64,000 nt of DNA from Mesorhizobium loti (GTDB lineage Bacteria > Pseudomonadota > Alphaproteobacteria > Rhizobiales > Rhizobiaceae), in assembly GCF_001510895.1 (NCBI RefSeq), contig NZ_LPWA01000046.1, forward strand, positions 62,001 to 126,000, in the 5' to 3' direction. Position numbers and translations under genes: made by a program. Every line of letters starts with the position of its first letter. Positions within the stretch are counted from its first letter, which is position 1. Below, one piece after another: positions 38,783-46,355 of the stretch. The notes beneath the pieces were generated by a model, which saw only the letters and a list, made by a program, of their open reading frames with translations, ran no database searches and was not told where the DNA came from.

Positions 38783-39483
38783 TCGATGTCCATCCGCCGA
38801 CCGACCCTTCTCGCCAGCACTTCCGAAGCGACCAGAGCGACCATTGAGATGACGATCGAGATCAGCGTCAGCCTGAGCGCGCCCTCGTCGCCGCCCGGCA
38901 CCTGTGTGAAGGTGTAGATCGCCGAGGGCAGCGTCTGCGTCTCGTTGGGGATGTTGGAGACGAAGGTGATGGTGGCGCCGAACTCGCCCATCGCCTTGGC
39001 GAAGGAGAGGATCGCTCCCGCAATCAGGCCGGGCAGGATCAACGGCAGCGTGATGGTGGCGAACACCCAGAGCGAGTTGGCGCCGAGCGTGCCGGCGGCT
39101 GCCTCCATCTTGCGGTCGACCGCCTCGATCGACAACCTTATTGCCCGCACCATCAGCGGAAAACCCATGACGCCGCAGGCGAGCGCAGCGCCGGTCCAGC
39201 GGAACGAAAAGACGATACCGAAATGCTCGGCAAGAAAGGCGCCGGCCGGCCCGCGCCGGCCGAAGGTGAGCAGGAGCAGATAGCCGGTCACCACCGGCGG
39301 CAGGATCAGCGGCAGATGCACCAGCCCGTTGAGCAGGGTCTTGCCCCAGAAGCGCCCCCGCGCCAGCAGGAGCGCGATCAGTATGCCGGGCGGCAAGCTC
39401 ACGAGCATCGCCACCGTCGCCACCTTGATCGACAGCCGGACCGCATTCCATTCGTCGGGAGTGAGGTCCAGCAGCCAGTTCAT
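38779..39483 (-). CDS. modB: Molybdate ABC transporter permease
   Basis: 234 residues with about five membrane helices and the permease EAA-loop IEAVDRKMEAAAGTLGANSLWVFATITLPLILPGLIAGAILSFAKAMGEFGATI. N-terminal MNWLLDLTPDEWNAVRLSIKVA is typical of ModB. Forms the channel with ModC. Located 19 bases after modA and overlapping modC (ATGA), so modABC is one operon. Confidence 0.96.
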   Translation of the reverse strand: MNWLLDLTPDEWNAVRLSIKVATVAMLVSLPPGILIALLLARGRFWGKTLLNGLVHLPLILPPVVTGYLLLLTFGRRGPAGAFLAEHFGIVFSFRWTGAALACGVMGFPLMVRAIRLSIEAVDRKMEAAAGTLGANSLWVFATITLPLILPGLIAGAILSFAKAMGEFGATITFVSNIPNETQTLPSAIYTFTQVPGGDEGALRLTLISIVISMVALVASEVLARRVGRRMDIE

Positions 39484-39502
39484 ATGCGGTGTAAGGTCTT
39501 TC

Positions 39503-40291
39503 TCAGTTGCTCGGCGCGAGCACCGTAAAACCCTGTTCCTTGAAAAGTGCTGCGGCCTTGGCCGACTCGACGCAGTTCAGGAAGGCAGCCGTGTCCTTGT
39601 CCTTCGAATCCGACGTCTGGGCAATCGGGTAGATGATCGGCGGGTGCGAATCCTCGGGGAAGGTTCCGACAATCTTCACGCCCTTTTCGGCATGCGCGTC
39701 GGTGGCGTAGACGATGCCGAGCGCTGCCTCGCCCGTCGACACCAGCTTGAGCGCGGCGCGGACGTTCTCGGCCTGCGCGACCTTGCCTTCGATCGAGGAC
39801 CAGATACCCAGCGATTCCAGCGCCGCCTTGCCGTATTTGCCGGCCGGCACCGCCTTGACATCGCCCATGGCGAGCCTGCCGTCGCCGATCAGCTTGGCGA
39901 GGTCGAAGCCCTTTTCGACCTTGGTCTCGACCTTGGAATCCTTCGGCGCCACCAGCACGATCTGGTTGCCGAGCAGCTTCACTTCGGTGTCCGGCTTGGT
40001 CAGCTTCTTGTCGGAGAGATACTTCATCCAGTCGAGGTCGGCCGAGACGAAGACATCGGCCGGCGCGCCGCCCTCGATCTGCTTGGCCAACGCCGAGCTT
40101 GCTGCATAGGAAATGATCGCCGCTTCACCGACCTCGGGCTCGCAGGCCTTGTTGACCGCATCGAGCGCATCCTTGAGGCTCGCCGCTGCGAACACGACCA
40201 CCTTGTCGTCGGCGTGAGCCACTGGCACGGCCGCCATCAATGTTGCAGTCAGGCCGCCCATGGCGATCGCCTTCAGTCCCGTGCCCGTCAT
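39503..40291 (-). CDS. modA: Molybdate-binding periplasmic protein
   Basis: 262 residues: signal peptide (AIAMGGLTATLMAAVPVAHA), then DDKVVVFAAASLKDALDAVNKACEPEVGEAAIISYAASSALAKQIEGGAPADVFVSADLDWMKYL, the ModA opening with the oxyanion-binding Ser residues. Captures molybdate (or tungstate) in the periplasm and delivers it to ModBC. First gene of modABC. A ModE-like box lies 44 bases upstream, in the gap shared with the divergent mop gene. Confidence 0.96.
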   Translation of the reverse strand: MTGTGLKAIAMGGLTATLMAAVPVAHADDKVVVFAAASLKDALDAVNKACEPEVGEAAIISYAASSALAKQIEGGAPADVFVSADLDWMKYLSDKKLTKPDTEVKLLGNQIVLVAPKDSKVETKVEKGFDLAKLIGDGRLAMGDVKAVPAGKYGKAALESLGIWSSIEGKVAQAENVRAALKLVSTGEAALGIVYATDAHAEKGVKIVGTFPEDSHPPIIYPIAQTSDSKDKDTAAFLNCVESAKAAALFKEQGFTVLAPSN

Positions 40292-40334
40292 GAAACCTCT
40301 CCCTGTTTGAAATCCGTCGGCCTAGTGCCTTAAC

Positions 40335-40357
40335 CGATATATCCGGATGAACATAAC
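40335..40357. promoter_or_regulatory. ModE-like box between modA and mop
   Basis: CGATATAT (40335-40342) and ACATAAC (40351-40357) form an imperfect ModE-type dyad in the gap between the divergent modA and mop genes. Together with the stronger dyad in front of the modE-like gene it suggests one molybdate regulon. The right half is degenerate. Confidence 0.5.
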
Positions 40358-40452
40358 AAGGGAAGGCCTTTTGCCTTCTGCGCCATTGTATGGTGGGGTC
40401 TTCCCAGCCTACGATGAAACCGATCCTATACAGCGAAAGCCAGGAGAGGCAG

Positions 40453-40662
40453 ATGAAGATCAGCGCCCGCAACATCCTCAAGGGCAAGGTCACGGAAATC
40501 GTGACTGGAGCGACCACCTCGCATGTCAGGATCGACATCGGCGGCAGCGTCATCGTCACCGCCTCGATCACCAATGAAGCGGTCGCCGATCTGCAGCTCG
40601 AAAAAGGCAAGCAGGCCTATGCCGTGATCAAGGCCTCCGACGTCATGGTCGGCATCGATTGA
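40453..40662 (+). CDS. mop: Molbindin (Mop), molybdate-binding protein
   Basis: 69 residues: MKISARNILKGKVTEIVTGATTSHVRIDIGGSVIVTASITNEAVADLQLEKGKQAYAVIKASDVMVGID, written here as overlapping parts of a single MOP domain (SARNxLKGKV...TNEAVxxLxLxxGxxxxAVIKASxVM). Molbindins form hexamers that store molybdate in the cytoplasm. ATG 40453 follows CAGGAGAGGC. Divergent from modABC with a shared regulatory gap. With the single-domain ModE it may replace the DNA-binding/molybdate-sensing fusion of E. coli; that is inference. Confidence 0.92.
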   Translation: MKISARNILKGKVTEIVTGATTSHVRIDIGGSVIVTASITNEAVADLQLEKGKQAYAVIKASDVMVGID

Positions 40663-40696
40663 CGGCAGCTTCCCGCGCCTGGGCCGGTCGATTTGG

Positions 40697-41491
40697 CTAG
40701 ACGGCGATCGGCGCCTTGATGCTGGCATCTGCAAAGTAGTTCTCGAGGCGGAAATCCTCGAAGCGGAAGGCGAAAAGATCCTTCACCTCCGGGTTGATCC
40801 ACATCGTCGGTAACGCCTTCGGCGTGCGCCGCATCTGCTCGCGCGCCTGCTCGAAATGGTTTGAATAAAGATGCGCGTCGCCGAGCGTGTGCACGAAGTC
40901 GCCGGGCTTCAACCCGGTGACCTGCGCCACCATCATAGTCAGCAGGGCGTATGAGGCGATGTTGAACGGCACGCCGAGGAAGATATCGGCCGAGCGCTGG
41001 TAAAGCTGGCAGGAGAGCCGGCCTTCCGAGACGTAGAACTGGAACAGACAGTGGCAGGGCGGCAGCGCCATCGCTTCCACTTCGCCCGGGTTCCAGGCCG
41101 AGACGATCAGCCGCCGCGAATTGGGATTCTTGCGTATCTCCTTGAGAAGGCCCGCTATCTGGTCGATCCCACCGCCATGCCCGTCCGGCCATGAGCGCCA
41201 TTGCTTGCCGTAGACGGGGCCGAGATCGCCATTCTCGTCGGCCCACTCGTCCCAGATGGTGACGCCGTTGTCGTTGAGATATTTGATGTTGGTGTCGCCG
41301 GCCAAAAACCACAGAAGCTCGTGGATGATCGACTTCAGATGCAGCTTCTTGGTGGTGGTGACGGGGAAACCGCGCGAAAGGTCGAAGCGCATCTGGTGGC
41401 CGAACACCGAGCGCGTGCCGGTTCCGGTGCGGTCGCCGCGGTCGGCGCCGTTTTCCAGCACATGCTTCAACAGGTCGAGATATTGGCGCAT
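40697..41491 (-). CDS. thyA: Thymidylate synthase
   Basis: 264 residues, the length of the short bacterial ThyA. Catalytic Cys in [13 protein letters not shown], the folate/dUMP motifs [60 protein letters not shown] and HLYSNHFEQ are all present. Makes dTMP from dUMP using methylene-tetrahydrofolate, producing the dihydrofolate that FolA recycles. Single gene; convergent with mop. Confidence 0.97.
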   Translation of the reverse strand: MRQYLDLLKHVLENGADRGDRTGTGTRSVFGHQMRFDLSRGFPVTTTKKLHLKSIIHELLWFLAGDTNIKYLNDNGVTIWDEWADENGDLGPVYGKQWRSWPDGHGGGIDQIAGLLKEIRKNPNSRRLIVSAWNPGEVEAMALPPCHCLFQFYVSEGRLSCQLYQRSADIFLGVPFNIASYALLTMMVAQVTGLKPGDFVHTLGDAHLYSNHFEQAREQMRRTPKALPTMWINPEVKDLFAFRFEDFRLENYFADASIKAPIAV

Positions 41492-41635
41492 CGGCTCCGC
41501 CTCGATTCGGATGACGGGCGATCATAGCCGACTGGCCGTCGGTCGAACACCGCAAAGCCCGTTAGAAATGTGGATCGTATGCCGGAAGGTCCACAGCGCC
41601 GGCGCAATATCGCGCCGGCTGCCGATAGCGATGCC

Positions 41636-41947
41636 TCAGAGGGAACCGAGTTTGCCCAGATCTTTGGCCACCAGATAGTAGAAGGTCACGCGGCTCTTGG
41701 TGTTGTCGGCCGCCATCGCCTTGCAGACCTTCTGGATCGAGGCGTCGGCCTTGGCGGCATCGGCGACGCCGAGCTTCTTGGCCGCCCAGTTCTCCCGGAC
41801 GCGGTCGAGCTCCTTCGGGTCGGTGCAGGAGACCAGCGAGGAATCGCGGTTCCGGAGCGCGATGCCCAGATGCTTGACGATCTTCTCGACCGCATCGGCG
41901 CTGGCGCCGGCATCGTATTTCTTCACATCCGCAAGATAGTCGGCCAT
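41636..41947 (-). CDS. DUF2853-family protein
   Basis: 103 residues beginning MADYLADVKKYDAGASADAVEKIVKHLGIALRNRDSSLVSC and containing DPKELDRVRENWAAKKLGV...IQKVCKAMAADNTKSRVTFYYLVAKDLGKL. A small, soluble, mostly helical protein of the DUF2853 family, common in alphaproteobacteria and Bacteroidetes, with no known activity. The start at 41947 was chosen to match the family opening. Lone gene between thyA and ssrA. Confidence 0.85.
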   Translation of the reverse strand: MADYLADVKKYDAGASADAVEKIVKHLGIALRNRDSSLVSCTDPKELDRVRENWAAKKLGVADAAKADASIQKVCKAMAADNTKSRVTFYYLVAKDLGKLGSL

Positions 41948-42153
41948 CAAACTTCCCCTCGTCGGCGCCACGGATCCGATCGATGAGGCTTGTGGCGCGC
42001 CGCGCAACTTGTGCGCTAGGTCAGAGATTCCTCATCGCTGGCCGAGCTTCGATTGAGTAAGCGCGCAAGTCAACCCTCGGCTGTCGAGTTTGGCGCAGGG
42101 GACAAGTGCCGGTTTGGCCTTTCATTTTCCATGATCGCTCCCTATATTCGCTT

Positions 42154-42472
42154 CGTCGGCTTGACCGACTATGGCGATAAACAGGCGATGAAATAAGCCG
42201 TTCGGACCCGGGGGCGGTACCCGGCGCCTCCACCAAAACCGCTCTGAATACTGGAGCGGCTTTTGCTGGGGGCGAAATAGGATCGACGAAGGTGTAAAGA
42301 TCGTACTTTTGCCCGGCATTGTACCACCGTCATCGGGCTAAACTTATAGTTGCCAACGACAACTATGCGGAAGCTCGTCTCGCTGCTTAATGCAGTGCGA
42401 ACGCTTCAAATCAAGCCCTAGAGGTTCGCACTTCTAGGCGGGGTTCGGAGGTACCTGGCAACAGAAACCTCC
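42154..42472 (+). ncRNA. ssrA: tmRNA, circularly permuted two-piece form
   Basis: The acceptor piece comes first: T-stem CCGGG/CCCGG with loop GGCGGTA (42208-42224), then CGCCTCC-ACCA (42225-42235). After a 32-base linker that is cut out, the coding piece begins with GGGGGCG (42268-42274), which pairs with CGCCTCC to rebuild the acceptor stem. GGATCGACG follows. The tag frame starts at GCC 42352 and reads ANDNYAEARLAA then TAA (ends 42390), the alphaproteobacterial tag. A -10 like CTATAT lies at 42142-42147, so 5' end near 42154 is estimated. The 3' end is uncertain and set at a hairpin (42447-42472). Rescues stalled ribosomes; the SspB adaptor is encoded 3 kb downstream. Confidence 0.92.
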
Positions 42473-42576
42473 ACCTTCTCCCCCTTTGCTTCATTCCCAA
42501 TTCAACCGAACGGCCGAGGCCCGTCCGGCGCGCATGCGTCGCCCTGCCCTCGCCGTCCGTCATCCATGGACAAATC

Positions 42577-43135
42577 ATGCAAAACGATTCTGGCCGATTC
42601 TTCGTGCTGACCGGCGGTCCCGGCTCCGGCAAGACCACGCTCATCGAAGCGCTGAAAGCGGCAGGCTTCGCGACGGCGGCGGAGGCTGGACGCGGCATCA
42701 TCCGCGACCAGATGGCGATCGACGGCCCAGCCCTTCCCTGGCGGGACCGGGGCGCTTTTTGCCCAGCTGATGCTGTCGTGGGAACTGCGCTCCTGGCATA
42801 CCGCGCTCGCCGAGCCCGGTCCTGTCTTCTTCGATCGCGGCGTGCCGGACACCATCGGCTATCTCTGGCTCTGCGGCCTGCCGGTGCCCGATCACATCAA
42901 AAATGCGGCCACCAAATTCGGTTACGCGCGCCGCGTCTTCATCGCGCCGCCTTGGCCGGAGATTTTTGCGCAGGACGAAGAACGGAAACAGACACTCGAC
43001 GAGGCCGACCGCACCTATCGATCAGTCGCGAGCGCCTACGCCGAACTCGGCTATGAACTCATGCCCTTGCCGCTTGCGCCGGTCGAAGAACGTGTGCGCT
43101 TCGTCCTCGATGCAGCAGGCTTGGGGCGGACATGA
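42577..43135 (+). CDS. AAA-type (AAA_28-like) ATPase, frame broken at 42749-42752
   Basis: About 185 residues. P-loop LTGGPGSGKTTLIEAL at the N-terminus, then AGRGIIRDQMAIDGPALPWRD. The frame shifts there, and the rest (QLMLSWELRSWHTALAEPGPVFFDRGVPDTIGYLWLCG...FIAPPWPEIFAQDEERKQTLDEADRTYRSV) continues in the next frame. Removing one G from the GGGG at 42749-42752 gives WRDRALFAQLMLSWEL without a gap, so one surplus base is the likely cause. The family consists of small P-loop NTPases, probably nucleotide or small-molecule kinases of unknown substrate. Convergent with the MFS gene, separated by a terminator. Confidence 0.78.
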
Positions 43136-43162
43136 AAAAGGCCGGACAAACCCGGCCCTTTT
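43136..43162. terminator. Bidirectional intrinsic terminator
   Basis: AAAAAGGCCGG-acaaac-CCGGCCCTTTT lies directly after the ATPase stop and 20 bases before the MFS stop. It has A/T tracts on both sides, so it terminates both convergent transcripts. Confidence 0.8.
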
Positions 43163-43181
43163 CGATCTTTTTCGAATTCTC

Positions 43182-44387
43182 TTACTCGGCAGGCGCTTCC
43201 ACCGCTTCCCGCGCGCGGCCAAGGGTCACCTTGGCCAGCGTGAAGGAAATCACCGCGCACAGCGTGATACCGGCGACCATCGGCAGCGGCGTGCCGTCGA
43301 AGAAGATGCCGGCGACGCCCATCGCCAGCGCGCCGATGGCGAAGTGCAGCGTGCCCATCAGCGCCGAGGCCGTACCGGCGATTTCGCCATGCTCTTCCAT
43401 CGCCAGCACCGACGTGGTCGGGATGACCAGGCCGAGGAAGCCGTAGCCGACGAAGAGCAGCGCCGCCATCACGTCGAGCCGGTCGACTCCGGACGCCATG
43501 ATGGCGAACAGCGCCACCATCACCGTGGCATAACCGGTTACCGCCACCCAGACGACGCGCTTCAGCCCAAACCGGTCGGCCAGCATTCCGGTCAGCTGCG
43601 ACATGCCGATGAAGGCGACCGCATTGATCGAGAAGAAGACGCTGTAGACCGACGGCGACAGGCCGTAGTGGTCGATCAGGATGAAGGACGAGCTCGACAG
43701 ATAGACGAAGAAGCTCGCGATGCCAAAGCCGGCGATCGCCGTCAGGCCGAGGAAGTTGCGGTGACCCATCAGGTAGCGATAGCCGGCGAGCGCCGTGCCG
43801 AAGGACGAGCTGGCGCGCTCCTCCACCGACCGCGTCTCTTTCAGCGAGGTGGCGAGCAGGATGGTGGCTAAAGCCGCGGCGCCCGTGACCGTCCAGAACA
43901 CGGCGCGCCAGCCAAAACTCTCGATGATCTGGCTGCCGGTGAGCGGCGCAAGGATCGGCGATACCGAGAACACCAGCATCAGCAGCGACATCAGCTTGGC
44001 CGCCTCGTTGCCGGTGTGCAGGTCGCGCACGATGGCGCGCGGCACCGCCATGCCGGCGCTGGCGCCGAGCCCCTGCAGGAAGCGGAAGGCGATCAGCCAC
44101 TCGATATTGGGCGCCATCGCCGAGCCGACGCCGCCGACCATGAACAGCGCGAGGCCGGCATAAAGCGGCAGCTTGCGCCCAACCATGTCGGAGATCGGTC
44201 CGACGACGATTTGGCCGAAACCCATCGACAGGAAGAAGATCAAGAGGCTCATCTGCACGGCGGCGGTGCCGGCATGCAAATCCTCACCGATCGAGGGCAG
44301 CGCGGGAAGATACATATCGATGGCGAAAGGGCCGATTGCGGACAACAAGCCGAGCACGACCGCAATGCGGAGGAATTTGGGACTCAT
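43182..44387 (-). CDS. Bcr/CflA-type MFS multidrug exporter
   Basis: 401 residues, about twelve membrane helices. GPFAIDMYLPALPSIGEDLHAGTAAVQMSL in helix 1 and the helix 2-3 loop GPISDMVGRKLPL are diagnostic of the Bcr/CflA drug-resistance subfamily. Exports drugs or peptides in exchange for protons. ATG 44387 (MSPKFLRIAVV). Divergent from a TetR-family gene with an operator-like dyad in the shared 184-base gap, so induction by its substrate is likely. Confidence 0.93.
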   Translation of the reverse strand: MSPKFLRIAVVLGLLSAIGPFAIDMYLPALPSIGEDLHAGTAAVQMSLLIFFLSMGFGQIVVGPISDMVGRKLPLYAGLALFMVGGVGSAMAPNIEWLIAFRFLQGLGASAGMAVPRAIVRDLHTGNEAAKLMSLLMLVFSVSPILAPLTGSQIIESFGWRAVFWTVTGAAALATILLATSLKETRSVEERASSSFGTALAGYRYLMGHRNFLGLTAIAGFGIASFFVYLSSSSFILIDHYGLSPSVYSVFFSINAVAFIGMSQLTGMLADRFGLKRVVWVAVTGYATVMVALFAIMASGVDRLDVMAALLFVGYGFLGLVIPTTSVLAMEEHGEIAGTASALMGTLHFAIGALAMGVAGIFFDGTPLPMVAGITLCAVISFTLAKVTLGRAREAVEAPAE

Positions 44388-44512
44388 GATAGGGCTTCTT
44401 TCGGATCTGGTTGCCGCCGTGGTCCGGCGTCTACCCAAGGACGTTCCATCCCGCGGAAATCCGACATCCGAGAGCGAATTCATTCGTCTCTTCAGCGCAG
44501 ACTTCCCTTTAT

Positions 44513-44534
44513 TGTGTCCACAAATTTAGACACA
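44513..44534. promoter_or_regulatory. TetR-type operator between MFS exporter and tetR
   Basis: TGTGTC-N10-GACACA is a perfect six-base inverted repeat in a 22-base span, in the AT-rich gap between the divergent exporter and TetR-family genes, 38 bases before the regulator start. Spacing suits a TetR dimer. Confidence 0.6.
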
Positions 44535-44571
44535 CTTGTCCAATTCGTCAATCACCGCTATATAGTTTTTT

Positions 44572-45255
44572 ATGAAGCCCGGCGTTTCTCCTGACACTTT
44601 CCCGCCACGCAGCCATGAGGCCAAGCGCATATCGGTGGTCGAGGCTGCCGCGTCGGTTTTCTGCCGGGAGGGTTATCCCGGCGCCAACATCGACCTGATC
44701 GCGGCCGAGGCCGGCGTTTCGCGCCAGACCGTCTACAATCATCACGGTGACAAGGAAAAGCTCTTCATGGCCGTGGTGCGCGACCTGACGGAGCGCTGCA
44801 ATGCCGGCATCTTCGCCACCATCGCCACTTTTCCCGACCAGCCCGCCGATCTCGAATCCGATCTTGTCGCCTTTGCCGTGCGCATGAACCGGAACTGCAT
44901 CTGCAACCGCGACGGCCGCTTCCTGCGCAAGCTGATCCAGGCTGAAGGCGAGCGCTATCCGGAGCTTTTCGCCGAGTGGCGCGAACAGGGGCCGGGCCGC
45001 ACCTGGTCGGCGCTTGCCGCCCGCTTCGCGCGGCTTGCCTATGCCGGGCATCTCTCGATCGACGATCCGGACGTGGCGGCGCGCCAGTTCCTCGCTCTCG
45101 TCAACGCCGAGCTTCAAATCACCTTCATGCTCGGCGGCATGCCCACAGAGGAGGAGGTTCTGCGCTCGGCCACCAACGGCGTGCGCACCTTCCTCCGCGC
45201 CTTCGGCACGCGGAAAACAACGTCCGTCAAGCAGGCCGCCCTCGCCCACGCCTGA
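44572..45255 (+). CDS. TetR-family regulator
   Basis: 227 residues. The N-terminal helix-turn-helix SVVEAAASVFCREGYPGANIDLIAAEAGVSRQTVYNHHGDKEKLFMAVV is typical TetR. The C-terminal ligand domain resembles the TetR_C AefR-like type (FLRKLIQAEGERYPELFAEWREQGP). Divergent from the Bcr/CflA exporter and very likely its repressor. Start ATG 44572, giving MKPGVSPDTF. Confidence 0.92.
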   Translation: MKPGVSPDTFPPRSHEAKRISVVEAAASVFCREGYPGANIDLIAAEAGVSRQTVYNHHGDKEKLFMAVVRDLTERCNAGIFATIATFPDQPADLESDLVAFAVRMNRNCICNRDGRFLRKLIQAEGERYPELFAEWREQGPGRTWSALAARFARLAYAGHLSIDDPDVAARQFLALVNAELQITFMLGGMPTEEEVLRSATNGVRTFLRAFGTRKTTSVKQAALAHA

Positions 45256-45372
45256 GCGATCAAATCGCCGCCACCCCCTCTTGGTCTCAGCGTTAGGCGC
45301 CTATATGCGGTTTACGCCGCGCCCAAGCTTGATTACAGCTATGCGGACGATTCAACGGAACCCGACCGTCAC

Positions 45373-45906
45373 ATGGCCGACGACCACATCCGCTACGACA
45401 TTCTGGCCCAGGAGGCATTGCGCGGCGTCATGCGCAAGGTCCTGGCCGAAGTCGCGCGCACCGGCCTTCCGGGCAACCACCATTTCTTCATCACCTTCCT
45501 CACCGGCGCGCCGGGCGTGCGCATTTCCTCGCGGCTGCGTGAGCGTTATCCGGAGCAGATGACGATCGTCATCCAGTTCCAGTACTGGGACCTGAAAGTG
45601 ACGGATGCCGGTTTCGAGGTGGGGCTCTCCTTCTCCGACGTGCCTGAAAAGCTCGAGATTCCCTTCTCCGCCGTGCGCGGTTTCTACGATCCCTCCGTGA
45701 ATTTCGAACTCGAATTCGACGTCAAGGCGGAAGGCGCGGCGGAAGATGACGAGGCCGCGCCGGCGCCGGAGCCGATTGCGGTCGTGACCGAAAAGAAACC
45801 GGAATCGAAGAAAAAGTCCGCCGAGGCCGAGAAGAAGCCGGCTGTCGCCGACAGCGGCGGCAAGAGTGCCGACGTGGTTTCGCTCGACGCCTTCCGCAAG
45901 AAGTGA
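45373..45906 (+). CDS. sspB: SspB-type ClpXP adaptor
   Basis: 177 residues. The SspB fold is recognisable: IRYDILAQEALRGVMRKVLAEVARTGLPGNHHFFITFLTGAPGVRISSRLRERYPEQMTIVIQFQYWDLKV...FSAVRGFYDPSVNFELEF. An acidic then Lys/Glu-rich flexible linker leads to the C-terminal VVSLDAFRKK, the ClpX-binding tail. It delivers ssrA-tagged proteins to ClpXP; the tmRNA gene is 3 kb upstream. Overlaps or abuts the next small gene. Operon with DUF4169 and a ribbon-helix-helix protein, the usual alphaproteobacterial set. Confidence 0.93.
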   Translation: MADDHIRYDILAQEALRGVMRKVLAEVARTGLPGNHHFFITFLTGAPGVRISSRLRERYPEQMTIVIQFQYWDLKVTDAGFEVGLSFSDVPEKLEIPFSAVRGFYDPSVNFELEFDVKAEGAAEDDEAAPAPEPIAVVTEKKPESKKKSAEAEKKPAVADSGGKSADVVSLDAFRKK

Positions 45907-45914
45907 ACCGGGAA

Positions 45915-46112
45915 ATGGGCGAGGTCGTCAATCTCCGCCAGGCCCGCAAGCAGAAAGCGCGCATCGAGAAGGAACGCCTGGCCGGCGCGAACCGGGCATT
46001 GCACGGTCGTTCCAAGGCCGAGCGCGAGCGTGACCGGCTGACGTCCGACAGGGCGGAAAAATTCATGGACGGCCATCGCCGCGAAAAGCCCGGCGATCCG
46101 GACGGACGCTGA
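45915..46112 (+). CDS. DUF4169-family small protein
   Basis: 65 residues from ATG 45915: MGEVVNLRQARKQKARIEKERLAGANRALHGRSKAERERDRL, highly charged and helical, recognised as DUF4169. Function unknown. Nine bases after the sspB stop and nine bases before the next gene, so clearly in the sspB operon. A GTG overlapping the sspB stop (45903) is an alternative start. Confidence 0.8.
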   Translation: MGEVVNLRQARKQKARIEKERLAGANRALHGRSKAERERDRLTSDRAEKFMDGHRREKPGDPDGR

Positions 46113-46121
46113 GCGCCTCCG

Positions 46122-46349
46122 ATGGCCGCCGTCGAAAAACGCTCGGTGACGATCCGCGGCCACCGCACCAGCTTTTCCCTGGAGCAACCTTTCTACGATG
46201 ACCTTCTCGCGATCGCGGCGGAGCGCTCGCTGTCGCTCGCGGCTCTCGTCGCCGAGATCGACGAGACGCGGACCCGCGACGCCAACCTGTCGTCCGCGCT
46301 GAGACTTTATGTGCTCGCCTGGGCAAAGCGCGGCGGCAAGGCGTCTTGA
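46122..46349 (+). CDS. Ribbon-helix-helix domain protein
   Basis: 75 residues: VEKRSVTIRGHRTSFSLEQPFYDDLLAIAAERSLSLAALVAEIDETR...SSALRLYVLAWAKR. Matches the RHH_4 (PF13467) type of small proteins that often follow sspB-DUF4169 in alphaproteobacteria. DNA binding is plausible from the fold but not shown. Six bases before the convergent CLC stop. Confidence 0.82.
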   Translation: MAAVEKRSVTIRGHRTSFSLEQPFYDDLLAIAAERSLSLAALVAEIDETRTRDANLSSALRLYVLAWAKRGGKAS

Positions 46350-46355
46350 GTTGCC

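Noticed and set aside
42021..42236. Open frame of about 70 codons on the minus strand over the tmRNA acceptor piece
   Set aside because: It is antisense to a structured RNA gene, has no family-like features and no ribosome site; frames like this are a usual false call over ssrA.
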